In this document: piece after piece, positions 42,456 through 52,135 of the stretch
Numbering within the stretch: position 1 is the stretch's first letter
Layout: each line of letters begins with the position of its first letter
From: Sulfuriroseicoccus oceanibius
GTDB taxonomy: Bacteria; Verrucomicrobiota; Verrucomicrobiia; Verrucomicrobiales; SLCJ01
Assembly (NCBI RefSeq): GCF_010681825.2
Contig: NZ_CP066776.1
Coordinates: 558,001 to 622,000 of the forward strand
Length of the DNA: 64,000 nt
Direction of reading: 5' to 3'
Notes under the pieces: generated by a model
The model's input: the letters and a program-made list of their open reading frames with translations, nothing else
Databases searched by the model: none
What the model was told of the DNA's origin: nothing
Program-made: the position numbers and the translations under genes

Positions 42456-43238
42456 TTAGCGGATGATGCCACGCTGGCTCGAGCGGGCGAACCCGACGAG
42501 GAACGCGACGTGCTCGTTGGAGATCAGACCGGCATCGGCTTCGATCGAGTCGAGTGCCTGGTTGACGTTGAGTTTGCGCATGTAGATGGCCTTGTAGGCG
42601 CTGCGCAGGGCCTTGGTGTCGGCTTCTTCGAATCCGCGGCGTTGGAGGCCTACGGTGTTGATGCCGCGTACCGCGACGGGATTGCCGTCGGCGATGGTGA
42701 ATGGAGGCACGTCCTGGACGATTTTGGTGCAGCCACCGGTGATGGCGTGTTTGCCGATGCGGCAGAACTGATGAACCGCCGAGAATCCGCCGAGGATGGC
42801 GTGGTCGCCAACTTCCACGTGACCGGCAAGGGTGCCGTTGTTGGAGAAAATGACGTGGTCGCCGACGATGCAGTCGTGGGCGATGTGGGTGTAGGCGAGG
42901 AAGTTGCCGTGGCTGCCTACGATGGTGAAGTCACCGGGATCCGTGGCGCGGTGAACGGTCGAGAACTCTCGGAAGGTATTGTGGCTTCCGATGCGCAGGC
43001 CGGTGGGTTCTTCCTTGTACTTCAGATCCTGGCTGCGCTGACCGATGCAGGCGTACGGGTAGAATGTGTTGTCCGTCCCGACTTCCGTGCGCTCGCCGAT
43101 GGTGACGTGCTGCTTGAGGGTGCAACGATCGCCGATGATGGCGTGTGCTTCGATCACGCAATACGGGCCAATCTCGACGTCGGTACCGATTTGCGCGGAG
43201 GAGTCGACGATTGCCGTGGGGTGGATCTGGGTTGCCAT
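42456..43238 (-). CDS. lpxA: Acyl-ACP--UDP-N-acetylglucosamine O-acyltransferase
   Basis: A 260-residue left-handed beta-helix acyltransferase for the first step of lipid A synthesis. Hexapeptide repeats run from about residue 3 (IHPTAIVDSSAQIG) to 185; the catalytic His lies in HIAHDCIVGDH, and FSNNGTLAGHVEVGD follows. The C-terminal helical part (RGFEEADTKALRSAYKAIY) matches LpxA. It is downstream of lpxC-fabZ with 79 bp between, which include a large hairpin. Confidence 0.93.
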   Translation of the reverse strand: MATQIHPTAIVDSSAQIGTDVEIGPYCVIEAHAIIGDRCTLKQHVTIGERTEVGTDNTFYPYACIGQRSQDLKYKEEPTGLRIGSHNTFREFSTVHRATDPGDFTIVGSHGNFLAYTHIAHDCIVGDHVIFSNNGTLAGHVEVGDHAILGGFSAVHQFCRIGKHAITGGCTKIVQDVPPFTIADGNPVAVRGINTVGLQRRGFEEADTKALRSAYKAIYMRKLNVNQALDSIEADAGLISNEHVAFLVGFARSSQRGIIR

Positions 43239-43272
43239 GGGGCCGGACGGGGATGGGGATGCGGGAAAGGGC

Positions 43273-43307
43273 AATGCGGCGCCCCGGATCAGGCGGAGCG
43301 CCGCATT
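43273..43307 (-). promoter_or_regulatory. Intercistronic hairpin between lpxC-fabZ and lpxA
   Basis: Arms AATGCGGCGC and GCGCCGCATT are perfect complements with a 15-nt loop. There is no T-run after it on the minus strand, so it looks more like an mRNA stability or processing element than a terminator. Confidence 0.5.
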
Positions 43308-43317
43308 GGATATTGGG

Positions 43318-44631
43318 TTAGGCGTTGACGAGGCTGAACTTGAGCTCGCCCTCGGAAACGACGGTGCCGTTGACCAGACAGCGGCAGTACGACTGGCCGA
43401 TGCTGCCGCGGATCTTGAGTACTTCGGCTTCGATGATCAGTGTGTCTCCAGGAAGCACCGGCTTGCGGAACTTCACTTTGTCCGCGCTCATGAAGTAGCC
43501 GATCTTGCCTTGGTTCTCAGGCTTGCGCAGCATCAGGATGCTGCCGACCTGCGCCATGGCTTCCACTTGAAGCACGCCTGGCATGATCGGGTGGCCAGGG
43601 AAGTGGCCCGGGAAGAATGGCTCGTTGATGGTCACGTTCTTCACGCCGACGCACTTCTGGTCGCCTTCGAACTTGATGATGCGGTCGACCAACAGGAACG
43701 GATAACGGTGCGGAAGCATCTTCATCACGTCGTTGATGTCGAGCACGGCCTCGCCGGTTGGGAGGTTCACCGGTGGCAGCATCGAGCGCATGCGGGCGTA
43801 TTCCTTGGCGATGGTTTTTGCCATCTGTGTGTTCGGGCCGTGGCCCGGCTTCACAGCGATGACGTGGCCGAGGATGCGCTTCCCGCTGAGCATCAGGTCA
43901 CCAATGATGTCGAGAATCTTGTGGCGGACGAACTCGTCTTCGAAGCGCATTGGCTCCTTGCTCATGACGGAGTCGTCACGGATGACCACGGCGTTCTCGA
44001 GGGATCCGCCTTTGATCAGGCCCTTGTCGAGGAGCGGTTTGACGTCCTCGTAGAAGACGAACGTACGGGCCGGAGCGATCTCCTTCTCGTAGGTCTCCGG
44101 GGTGATCTCGGTGGAGAAATACTGGCACATGCGGCCGTCCGGGCCTGCCTGTGTGCAGGAAATGCGGAACTTACGGTCCGGCACGATGGTCAACATGCTA
44201 CCGTCCTTGGTTTCCATGTGGATTGGCTCGCGGATCTCGTAAACCGAGCGCAACTCGCTCTGCTGTTCGATGCCCGCTTGCTTGATACAATCCACGTATG
44301 GCTGGGCCGATCCGTCACCGATTGGTGGCTCGTTGGCGTCCATCTCAATCAGTGCGTTGTCCACACCCATGCCGGTGAGAGCTGAGATCACGTGCTCGAC
44401 GGTGTGCACCTTCACCGAGCCTTCGGCCAATGTGGTGGCGCGCTCGACCTTCTGCACTTTGGCGACGTCGGCAGCGATGAATGGCTGGTCGTCCAAGTCG
44501 ACACGGCGGAATTTGATGCCGTGGTTCACCGGCGCAGGACGCAGGGTAAGCGTGACTTTCTCTCCAGTGTGAAGGGAGGTGCCGGTGACCGACGCCGTGC
44601 CGGCCAGGGTGTGTTGGTATTCCAAAGACAT
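43318..44631 (-). CDS. lpxC/fabZ: Bifunctional UDP-3-O-acyl-N-acetylglucosamine deacetylase / 3-hydroxyacyl-ACP dehydratase
   Basis: A 437-residue fusion. Residues about 1-285 are LpxC, the zinc deacetylase that commits to lipid [20 protein letters not shown] with a Zn His, and [16 protein letters not shown] then a further [10 protein letters not shown]. Residues about 300-437 are Fab[14 protein letters not shown] and [21 protein letters not shown] with the catalytic His and, further on, Glu. LpxC-FabZ fusions are known from Bacteroidota and related groups. It likely forms one transcript with lpxA. It indicates that the cell makes lipid A. Confidence 0.95.
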   Translation of the reverse strand: MSLEYQHTLAGTASVTGTSLHTGEKVTLTLRPAPVNHGIKFRRVDLDDQPFIAADVAKVQKVERATTLAEGSVKVHTVEHVISALTGMGVDNALIEMDANEPPIGDGSAQPYVDCIKQAGIEQQSELRSVYEIREPIHMETKDGSMLTIVPDRKFRISCTQAGPDGRMCQYFSTEITPETYEKEIAPARTFVFYEDVKPLLDKGLIKGGSLENAVVIRDDSVMSKEPMRFEDEFVRHKILDIIGDLMLSGKRILGHVIAVKPGHGPNTQMAKTIAKEYARMRSMLPPVNLPTGEAVLDINDVMKMLPHRYPFLLVDRIIKFEGDQKCVGVKNVTINEPFFPGHFPGHPIMPGVLQVEAMAQVGSILMLRKPENQGKIGYFMSADKVKFRKPVLPGDTLIIEAEVLKIRGSIGQSYCRCLVNGTVVSEGELKFSLVNA

Positions 44632-44839
44632 AGGTTCGAGTTAGGTAAGTGGGTCCGGCGTGAGGTCGGGAGGCACGTGCGATTGGCCCGCCAGCCCTTA
44701 AAGATCAAGGGGCGCCGGATGTGATCGCTTAACTTAGTGCGAACCCCCCGCTTCGCAAGTCCCCATCTCGGGCGGGAGTGGGGCGTCCGGGGAGGTTGTC
44801 GGGCAGGGATTGGGATGTGGAATTTGGTGGGGGTCCGGG

Positions 44840-45115
44840 CAGTGCCAGCATCCTTCCAGGATGCGCCGATGAGAGGTCCCGCGATCACAGGGCTGAAGCC
44901 CTGTGCTTTGGTACAGCCTCCTTGCTGGAGGCGATGGGTGATGAGGTGAGCGGTGGTATCGGTATCGGGATAAGGATAAGGATAAGGATAAGGATAAGGG
45001 GTGGTTGCAGCGGGATGGGGGGTCCTGAAAGGAACCGGGATCAAAGCCCAATGGCTTTGGCCTTGGGGCATGAGTTGCCCTGTGACGGTGCTACCCTGAC
45101 AGGGTGGGCGGATCA
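44840..45115. repeat. Mosaic of short palindromes with a hexanucleotide run
   Basis: In order: GCATCCTTCCAGGATGC, CACAGGGCTGAAGCCCTGTG (44886-44905), GCCTCCTTGCTGGAGGC (44916-44932), GGTATCGGTATCGG, a run of five ATAAGG units (44968-44999), then CCCAATGGCTTTGG and CTACCCTGACAGGGTGG. The gap 44632-45203 between lpxC-fabZ and the RluA-type gene holds nothing else recognised. Confidence 0.7.
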
Positions 45116-45203
45116 GTCGCGGGCGTGTACTTCTGGTGAATCGTGGGGTACTAGTGCGCCGTGTGGGGATTGGCATTCCCGTTTCCCGTTTCGATTTTCC
45201 CAA

Positions 45204-46013
45204 ATGCATCCACCCGGCAAATACGCGCACTTTGATGTGATTGAAGAGACTCCCGAGTTCATCGTGGTCTCCAAACCGGCGCATTTGTTGATCCACCCCA
45301 CGCGGCCGGGAGGGCATACGACGCTTTTTCATGGACTGCAGACGCTGCTTGGGTTCGAGCTGGCGAATGGTGGTCAGATCTCGATCATCAACCGGCTCGA
45401 CCGCGAGACCAGCGGGTTGGTGCTGGTGGCGAAAACCTCAAAGGAGGCTCGCCGTTTTGCCAAGGCCATGATGCGGCGTGAGATGAGCAAGGGCTATCAA
45501 GCGATCGTCTTTGGCTGGCCGGAGCAGGATCGCTTCACGGTCGATGGTCCGATTTTGCGGGAGGGGGATGTGAGGGACTGCCCTGTCTATGTGAAGCAAT
45601 GCGTGCACGACGACGGCAAGCCCTGCTCGACTGAGTTTGAGGTGATTGAGCGCTTCACCTCACCGGAGCCGATGGGGGTGGGGGACTTTCGCACGGACCG
45701 GTTCGCATTGCTCGCCTGCAAGCCACACACCGGACGGATGCACCAGATCCGCGTCCATCTGGCCCACGTCGGGTATCCGATTATCGGCGACAAAATCTAC
45801 GGTCCCAGCGAACAGCTGTACCTCGAGTTTATCGAGACCGGGTGGACTCCGCAGCTTCAGCGGTCCTTGGTGTTAGACAGGCATGCGCTGCACAGTGCGT
45901 CGCTGTCGTGTGATGATGGAAACCACTCCTGGACCGCGCCGTTGGCAACCGATTTGTGTGACTGGTTGCGGATGCATGGAGCCGCTTTTAGACCGGGGCA
46001 TGAAGGTGCGTAA
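45204..46013 (+). CDS. RluA-family pseudouridine synthase
   Basis: A 269-residue RNA pseudouridine synthase without an S4 domain. The catalytic Asp lies in INRLDRETSGLVLVAKT; KPHTGRMHQIRVHLAHVGYPIIGD is the C-terminal family signature (seen in two adjoining stretches). The RNA target is not clear; length and layout fit single-domain RluA or TruC-like enzymes. ATG at 45204 (MHPPGKYAHF) is used, as the upstream frame is repeat sequence. Confidence 0.88.
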   Translation: MHPPGKYAHFDVIEETPEFIVVSKPAHLLIHPTRPGGHTTLFHGLQTLLGFELANGGQISIINRLDRETSGLVLVAKTSKEARRFAKAMMRREMSKGYQAIVFGWPEQDRFTVDGPILREGDVRDCPVYVKQCVHDDGKPCSTEFEVIERFTSPEPMGVGDFRTDRFALLACKPHTGRMHQIRVHLAHVGYPIIGDKIYGPSEQLYLEFIETGWTPQLQRSLVLDRHALHSASLSCDDGNHSWTAPLATDLCDWLRMHGAAFRPGHEGA

Positions 46014-46157
46014 GATTCGCCTGAATCTGCCGGGTTTACTCCTTGACGGTTCGCGCCCCCGTTCCTAACGTGCGCTCCCAAACCTCGTTCAAGAACCGCA
46101 AAAAGTCACCTTGCGGCAGGCGGAATGGGCAAATTTTCCAGAAAATTCTTACCCTCT

Positions 46158-47339
46158 ATGAACATTCACGAATACCAGGCCAAAGAACTCTTCGAGCGCT
46201 TCGGCGTCCCAAGCCCTAACGGCAAGGTCGCATCGACCGCCGACGAGGCACTCGCCGCCGCCCAGGAAATTGGTCCAGACAATCTGGTTATCAAAGCACA
46301 GGTTCACGCCGGTGGGCGTGGCAAAGGTCACTTCAAGAATGGCTTCCAAGGTGGGGTTCATCTTTGCAGTTCGCCGGAGCAGGTGCAGGAAATCGCGGGC
46401 AAAATGCTCGGTGAGGTTTTGGTCACGCACCAGACCGGTGAAGCGGGTCGTCTCGTGCGCAAGGTGATGGTCGCCGAGTCGGTGGACATCGATAAAGAGT
46501 ACTACCTCGCGATTTTGATGGACCGTGAGTCCGGTGCGCCGGTCATCGTGGCATCGACCGAAGGCGGTATGGACATCGAGGAGGTCGCCGAGTCGACTCC
46601 TGAGAAGATTTTGCGTGAAGGCGTGCACCCGCTTGCAGGACTTCAGGCCTACCAGATCCGCAAGCTGGCCTCGAAGCTCGGCTTTGCCGGTGACCAGGCC
46701 AAGGCATTCGCCAAGCTCCTTAGCTCGCTTTACAAGCTTTTCATCTCGCTCGACTGCTCGATGGTCGAGATCAACCCACTCGTTGTGACTCCGGACGGTC
46801 GCGTGCTCGCACTCGACGCCAAGTTCAACTTCGACGACAACGCGCTCTACCGTCACCCTGAGGTGAAGGCGATGCGCGACACCGAAGAAGAAGATCCACG
46901 TGAAGTGGAAGCTTCTGAGTACGATCTCAACTACATCGGCCTCGACGGAAATATCGCCTGCCTGGTGAACGGCGCAGGTCTCGCCATGGCCACCATGGAC
47001 ATCATCAAGCACTTCGGTGGTGATCCTGCCAACTTCCTCGACGTGGGAGGTGGTGCTTCGAAAGAGCAGGTCGCCGCTGCGTTCAAGATCATCCTCAGTG
47101 ATCCAAACGTGAAGGGCATCCTGATCAACATCTTCGGCGGTATCATGGACTGCAACGTGATCGCTGAAGGCGTGGTCGCAGCGGCCCGCGAAACCGGACT
47201 CGAGCTTCCTCTGGTCGTGCGTCTCGAAGGCAACAACGTCGAAGCTGGCAAAGCAACCCTCGCAGCGAGCGGACTCGACATCGTGGCCGCATCCACATTG
47301 GCCGACGGCGCGGAGAAGATCGTCGCCGCTCTCAAATAA
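46158..47339 (+). CDS. sucC: Succinyl-CoA synthetase, beta subunit
   Basis: A 393-residue ATP-grasp subunit of succinyl-CoA synthetase (TCA cycle, substrate-level phosphorylation). Start [18 protein letters not shown] is the typical one; [17 protein letters not shown], the [15 protein letters not shown] segment and [16 protein letters not shown] match SucC. It is 75 bp upstream of sucD. Confidence 0.96.
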   Translation: MNIHEYQAKELFERFGVPSPNGKVASTADEALAAAQEIGPDNLVIKAQVHAGGRGKGHFKNGFQGGVHLCSSPEQVQEIAGKMLGEVLVTHQTGEAGRLVRKVMVAESVDIDKEYYLAILMDRESGAPVIVASTEGGMDIEEVAESTPEKILREGVHPLAGLQAYQIRKLASKLGFAGDQAKAFAKLLSSLYKLFISLDCSMVEINPLVVTPDGRVLALDAKFNFDDNALYRHPEVKAMRDTEEEDPREVEASEYDLNYIGLDGNIACLVNGAGLAMATMDIIKHFGGDPANFLDVGGGASKEQVAAAFKIILSDPNVKGILINIFGGIMDCNVIAEGVVAAARETGLELPLVVRLEGNNVEAGKATLAASGLDIVAASTLADGAEKIVAALK

Positions 47340-47414
47340 CCCATCCATTCAGGCAAACGAGCGGTATCGCAACGCGACCGCCCCTGCCGAAGAATCCCAA
47401 ACTTTCTTTTCATC

Positions 47415-48314
47415 ATGTCCATTCTCGTTGACGAAAACACCAAGATCCTGGTCCAGGGCATCACCGGCGCATTCGGCGCACGCCACGCCAAGCTCAGCCT
47501 CGAATACGGCACCCAGCTCGTTGCTGGTGTGACCCCGGGCAAAGGCGGCCAGACTTTCGAAAACAACGTCCCGATCTTTGATACCGTGAGCGAAGCGGTT
47601 GAAGCCACCGGCGCTACCGTTTCCTGCATTTTTGTTCCTCCTCCGTTTGCCGCGGACGCCATCCTCGAAGCTGTCGACGCTGGTGTCGACCTCGTGGTTT
47701 GCATCACCGAAGGCATCCCAGTGATGGACATGATGCGCGTGAAAGCCGCCATGGAAGGCAGCAAGACCCGTCTCATCGGGCCAAACTGCCCAGGTATCGT
47801 GACCCCGGGTCACGGCGAGAAGTCCCAGGGTGGGTGCCGCATTGGCATCGCACCGGGATACATCCACAAGCGCGGCAACGTGGGCGTGGTTTCGCGTTCT
47901 GGAACCCTGACCTACGAGGCCGTCTGGCAGCTTACCGAGCGCGGATACGGTCAGTCGACCTGCGTCGGCATCGGTGGTGACCCAATCAACGGCACCTCGC
48001 ACCTCGACGTGCTCAAAATGTTCAACGATGACCCGGAGACCGAGGCCATCATTATGATCGGTGAGATCGGCGGCAACGCTGAAGCCGAAGCTGCCCGTTG
48101 GGCAAAAGACCACTGCAAGAAGCCAATCGCTGGCTTCATCGCCGGAGCCACAGCGCCTCCGGGACGTCGTATGGGCCACGCTGGTGCCATCGTGGGCGGA
48201 GCGGATGATACCGCAGAGGCTAAGAAGCGCATTTTGCGCGAGTGTGGCATCGCAGTGGCCGAGACTCCATCGGAGCTCGCTGACACACTATTGAAACACT
48301 GGGGCAAAGCCTGA
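47415..48314 (+). CDS. sucD: Succinyl-CoA synthetase, alpha subunit
   Basis: A 299-residue CoA-binding subunit that carries the phospho-histidine. [13 protein letters not shown] near the N-terminus binds Co[13 protein letters not shown] lies mid-protein, and the active-site His is in [13 protein letters not shown]. It sits between sucC and gltA; the 51-bp gap to gltA fits one transcript. Confidence 0.96.
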   Translation: MSILVDENTKILVQGITGAFGARHAKLSLEYGTQLVAGVTPGKGGQTFENNVPIFDTVSEAVEATGATVSCIFVPPPFAADAILEAVDAGVDLVVCITEGIPVMDMMRVKAAMEGSKTRLIGPNCPGIVTPGHGEKSQGGCRIGIAPGYIHKRGNVGVVSRSGTLTYEAVWQLTERGYGQSTCVGIGGDPINGTSHLDVLKMFNDDPETEAIIMIGEIGGNAEAEAARWAKDHCKKPIAGFIAGATAPPGRRMGHAGAIVGGADDTAEAKKRILRECGIAVAETPSELADTLLKHWGKA

Positions 48315-48365
48315 TATACAGGACCGCCTCAATTTGCAAAAACACCCTCAAACCAACTTATTTGT

Positions 48366-49493
48366 ATGCCAGTAATTTCACGAGGATTGGAAGGAATTGT
48401 CGCCGCGGAATCCCGTCTCGGGAACGTGAACGGCGCAGAAGGAAGCCTGCATTACTGCGGGTACAGCATCGATGAACTGGTGGAGCACTGCTGCTACGAG
48501 GAGGTGGTTTACCTTCTGTGGCACAACCGTCTGCCGAAGCTTTCGGAGCTGAAGGAACTCAAGACCGGCCTGCGTGCCGAACGTGAACTGCCAGCCGGCG
48601 TGATTGATTTCATCAAGAGCGCCCCACGCAACGCACGCCCGATCGACGTGATGCGTACCGCGGTCTCGATGCTGGGTTGCTACGACACCGTGCGCGGCGA
48701 CCTCCTCAGCATGACTGAGAACGAGCAGATCGCGATCAAGCTGACTTCGCAGATCGGTGTGATCGCAGCGTATTTCCACCGCGCCCGCCGCGGATTGGAG
48801 CTGCCACCTGTGCGTAAGGACTTGGGCGAGGCCGCTCACTTCCTCTACTTGCTCACCGGCGAGGAGCCAACGCCAGACGCCGAGAAGACTCTCGACGTGG
48901 CTTACATCCTCCACGCTGAACACGGATTCAACGCATCGACCTTCACTGCCCGCGTCGTGTCGTCGACTCTCAGTGACATGTACTCCGCCATCAGCGCCGC
49001 CATCGGTGCGCTCAAGGGGCCACTTCACGGTGGTGCCAACGAAGGCGTGATCCACATGTTGGAGGAGATCGGTAGCCTCGACCAGGTGGACCGCTGGGTC
49101 GAAGACGCACTTGCCAACAAGCGCAAGATCATGGGCATCGGTCACCGCGTTTACAAAGTGCTCGACCCACGTGCGCCGCACCTCAAGAAGATGGCGGTGA
49201 AGCTTTCCGACGAACTCGGTGAAGCCAAGTGGATCATGATGTCCGAGCGTATCGCCGAGATGATGAGCGAGCGCAAGGGCCTCAACGCCAACGTCGACTT
49301 CTACTCGGCAACCGTGTACCACTCACTTGGTATTCCGACCGATCTCTTCACGCCGATCTTCGCGATTTCTCGCATGAGTGGCTGGACCGCGCACGTGCTT
49401 GAGCAGAATGCGGACAACCGTTTGTTCCGCCCGCTTTCCGAGTACATCGGCCGCAGCTTGGGAACTCCGGTTCCTCCTATCAACGAACGCTAA
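48366..49493 (+). CDS. gltA: Citrate synthase
   Basis: A 375-residue short (type I-like) citrate synthase. Active-site residues appear in GPLHGGANEGV (His), GIGHRVYKVLDPRAPHLK (His) and FYSATVYHSLGIP with NADV-like Asp (NVDFYS). Length is that of Gram-positive or thermophile-type enzymes and 2-methylcitrate synthases; with sucCD next door, citrate synthase is preferred. A strong terminator follows. Confidence 0.92.
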   Translation: MPVISRGLEGIVAAESRLGNVNGAEGSLHYCGYSIDELVEHCCYEEVVYLLWHNRLPKLSELKELKTGLRAERELPAGVIDFIKSAPRNARPIDVMRTAVSMLGCYDTVRGDLLSMTENEQIAIKLTSQIGVIAAYFHRARRGLELPPVRKDLGEAAHFLYLLTGEEPTPDAEKTLDVAYILHAEHGFNASTFTARVVSSTLSDMYSAISAAIGALKGPLHGGANEGVIHMLEEIGSLDQVDRWVEDALANKRKIMGIGHRVYKVLDPRAPHLKKMAVKLSDELGEAKWIMMSERIAEMMSERKGLNANVDFYSATVYHSLGIPTDLFTPIFAISRMSGWTAHVLEQNADNRLFRPLSEYIGRSLGTPVPPINER

Positions 49494-49520
49494 GCCGTTC
49501 TCAGAATCGTTGTTTTCATG

Positions 49521-49560
49521 TCCGCCCGCTCGCCACCCCTGGCGACGGGCGGATTTTTTT
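49521..49560 (+). terminator. Rho-independent terminator of sucC-sucD-gltA
   Basis: Arms TCCGCCCG-CTCGCC and TGGCGA-CGGGCGGA then TTTTTTT. Confidence 0.9.
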
Positions 49561-49685
49561 GTGGCCGAGTTGGGTCTGAGGCGGAGGGGGGGAGGGTGAA
49601 CGTTCAAGTCTATCCGCCGCTGACTCAAGCAACCAGTCCGCTACAGTGCGGCCGGATGCGATGTCTTGTTCGCTGGCTCTATGAT

Positions 49686-50036
49686 TCAATGGCCGTATTG
49701 AGCAACCCTAAACCATAGGATCTCAGAGTCCTCCTTCGTAACCTGTACTAAAACCCACCAGTAAGGCAGGCCTTCCATACTGTACTGCCGAACCTCCGTT
49801 CCCTCACGAATCTTAAACCCATCAATGCTATTCACGAACTCCGGAACTTCGCTAGCTGGATATTCGTGAGTCGATGTTCCGATAGCTTCTTCCAGGTCCT
49901 CAACTGAGCCGCCCGAATTGAGAATCTGCTGGGCCGTTTGCATCTGCTTCTTGGTGTCGAAGTGCAGTGAAACGAACACCCAGCCAACAATAACAATGCC
50001 CCCAAGCAGAATCGCAATGAGGGTCTTGTGTTTCAT
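49686..50036 (-). CDS. Small membrane-anchored protein of unknown function
   Basis: A 116-residue protein with an N-terminal hydrophobic helix (MKHKTLIAILLGGIVIVGWVF, read to residue 20) and a polar C-terminal domain; I do not recognise it. Base composition is lower in G+C than the flanking genes. It follows the family 9 glycosyltransferase gene by 21 bp on the same strand. Confidence 0.6.
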   Translation of the reverse strand: MKHKTLIAILLGGIVIVGWVFVSLHFDTKKQMQTAQQILNSGGSVEDLEEAIGTSTHEYPASEVPEFVNSIDGFKIREGTEVRQYSMEGLPYWWVLVQVTKEDSEILWFRVAQYGH

Positions 50037-50057
50037 TTTTTGAAGTGAGCAGGTTGG

Positions 50058-51125
50058 CTACCCGACCCAAAGCGGGTACTCCGGGGTAGCCCATGCGGCG
50101 ATTGCGTCGATGGCATCGTCATCGAGTGCCATGTTTTGTTCGCAGGCTCGCGGGTCGAGTTCGTCCATGCGCATGATCTTGCCCGCTTTCCAGACCGATG
50201 CGTCCGGGCGGTACGGGCCGACTTTGCGTGGGTCCGACCAGGTGTGGATGCTGAGCAACGGGCCACCGAGAGCGGCCGCCAAGTGCATGGGACCGGAGTC
50301 GACACTGATGACCATCCCCGCCCGACGCAGCAGGTGAATCAGCTGGGGTATGGTGGTGCGGTTGAGCAAATTGATCACGCGATCGCTGCTCGAGATGGCG
50401 CAGGCCTCGGCGTCGTCACATTTGCCGATGAGAACGACGGGAGCAGGTGACAGCCGCTCGATCAATCGTTCGAGCTGCGCGGTGGTCATGCTCTTGCCTT
50501 CGCCCCGCGAGTAGGGGTGAAGCATGATTGGAGAATCCGGCAACGTGACTCCATCGGGGAGTTTGACGGGATCACCCTCGGGGAGCGGGGTCACGATGTG
50601 GTTGCGGTTGATCTGAACACCACAGCTAGCGACCAGCTCGAGGTAGCGGTCGACGGCGTGGATGCACTCGCGGGTGTCCACTTTGAAATCGTAGAACCAT
50701 CCCGAGCCCTCGCGGGCGTCGCGCAGGCCGATGATATGGCGAGCGTGGCTGAAGCGCGAAATCAGGGCGCTGCGCAGCAAGCCTTGGAAGTCCAGGGCGA
50801 CCTCTGGTGGGTTCGGGCGGTGCAGTAGTTGAGCCCAGCGGGCAAAGCGTACCGGAGCCATCGGTCCGCCGAGATGACGGCGCGGGAACTCGACGACGCC
50901 CGCGAGATCCGGGTTGTCCGCCAGCAGCGATGCCCATTCCGGGTTGACCACCCAGGTGATCTCCAAATGCGGGAATGCCTGCTTGAGTGCGTTGACCGCA
51001 GGGAGGGTGTGGACCACGTCGCCCATCGAGCTGGGCTTGACTACCAGGACACGCTGAATCGACGAAAAGTCCACTCCGCAGAGGGAGTCGGCAGGTTGGT
51101 CGATCGGGCGGATGGGAGCGCTCAT
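50058..51125 (-). CDS. Glycosyltransferase family 9 (heptosyltransferase-like)
   Basis: A 355-residue GT-B enzyme of the ADP-heptose:LPS heptosyltransferase family. VLVVKPSSMGDVVHTLPAVNAL (26-47, in two pieces) is the N-terminal signature; the nucleotide-binding half shows LHPYSRGEGKSMT and SVDSGPMHLAAALGGP with ISIHTWSDPRKVGPY-like ending. It likely adds heptose or a similar sugar to the LPS core, which fits lpxA/lpxC in the same region. It has no helix, so acts at the cytoplasmic face. Confidence 0.87.
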   Translation of the reverse strand: MSAPIRPIDQPADSLCGVDFSSIQRVLVVKPSSMGDVVHTLPAVNALKQAFPHLEITWVVNPEWASLLADNPDLAGVVEFPRRHLGGPMAPVRFARWAQLLHRPNPPEVALDFQGLLRSALISRFSHARHIIGLRDAREGSGWFYDFKVDTRECIHAVDRYLELVASCGVQINRNHIVTPLPEGDPVKLPDGVTLPDSPIMLHPYSRGEGKSMTTAQLERLIERLSPAPVVLIGKCDDAEACAISSSDRVINLLNRTTIPQLIHLLRRAGMVISVDSGPMHLAAALGGPLLSIHTWSDPRKVGPYRPDASVWKAGKIMRMDELDPRACEQNMALDDDAIDAIAAWATPEYPLWVG

Positions 51126-51230
51126 GAATGGTGGAGGAATGCGGTGACGTGATCAGTATGCGCTGATACGGCGCATTGGACAGAGGTCTTTGCAGAGTAT
51201 GCACAGATTTACCAGACCAAATCGCGTCTG

Positions 51231-52022
51231 TTAGGGCTCGACGATATCCTGGATGCGCTCGATTGAGTTGGCGAGTCCGGTTTCCGGGTTGATGTCGATG
51301 ACGGCACCGCAGAGGCGGACGCGGCCGCTGGCGACGGGGAAGCGCACGGGCATCTGTGTTTTAAAGCGCTCGACGATCGGTTCGATCTTGCGGCCAAGGA
51401 TGGATTCGTCTGGCCCGCACATGCCGGAGTCAGTGAGGTAGGCGGTGCCGTTGGGGAAGACGCGTTCGTCTGCGGTTTGGACGTGGGTGTGGGTGCCGAC
51501 CATGGCGGAGATGCGGCCATCGAAGCAGCGGCCGAAGCCAATTTTTTCCGACGTGGTTTCGGCGTGGAAGTCGACGAAGATAATTTTCACTCCGAGCTCG
51601 TCGCGCAGGCGGGTGACTTCTTTGTCGACAACGGTGAATGGGTTCTCCAGCGGTGGTTGGACGAACGTGCGGCCTTGAGCGTTGATTACGGCGACTTTGC
51701 CGAACTCGGTCTCGAGCACGACGCTTCCGGCTCCCGGTGTGCCTTCCGGCCAGTTGATCGGGCGCAGCAGACGCGGCTCGCTGGCGAAGTGTGCGACGAT
51801 TTCTTTTTGATCCCAGACGTGGTCGCCTGTGGTGATCACGGCGGCTCCGGCACGCAGGAGTTCGGTGCAGATTTTCGGCGTGATGCCGCGACCGCCGGCG
51901 GAGTTCTCGCCATTGATGACGATGAAGTCTGCCTGGTACTGCTCTTTGAGGATTGGCAGGCGTTTCTTGACCGCTTTGCGGCCGGGCTCGCCCACCACAT
52001 CGCCGAGGAAGAGAATGCGCAT
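51231..52022 (-). CDS. YmdB-like metallophosphoesterase
   Basis: A 263-residue protein of the TIGR00282/YmdB family, phosphodiesterases that hydrolyse 2',3'-cyclic nucleotides in Bacillus. Metal and catalytic residues: D in FLGDVVGEPGR, GENSAGG, TTGDHVWDQKE and GTHTHVQTADERVFPNGTA (read in two parts). ATG at 52022 gives the classical start MRILFLGDVVG. It is divergent from the amidase gene. Confidence 0.9.
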   Translation of the reverse strand: MRILFLGDVVGEPGRKAVKKRLPILKEQYQADFIVINGENSAGGRGITPKICTELLRAGAAVITTGDHVWDQKEIVAHFASEPRLLRPINWPEGTPGAGSVVLETEFGKVAVINAQGRTFVQPPLENPFTVVDKEVTRLRDELGVKIIFVDFHAETTSEKIGFGRCFDGRISAMVGTHTHVQTADERVFPNGTAYLTDSGMCGPDESILGRKIEPIVERFKTQMPVRFPVASGRVRLCGAVIDINPETGLANSIERIQDIVEP

Positions 52023-52135
52023 CGTATTGATTGAGTAGATGTGAAAATTGTATGCAACGCGAGGAGGTCGGTGACGGTATGGTAGGCATTCCGTTTGCCA
52101 ACTGCTCGAGCGTTGAGGCTCGGTCACTTCATGCC

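Noticed and set aside
44968-44999. ATAAGG run as direct repeats of an origin or regulator (iterons)
   Set aside because: No DnaA boxes, replication genes or AT-rich unwinding region nearby; a microsatellite is simpler.
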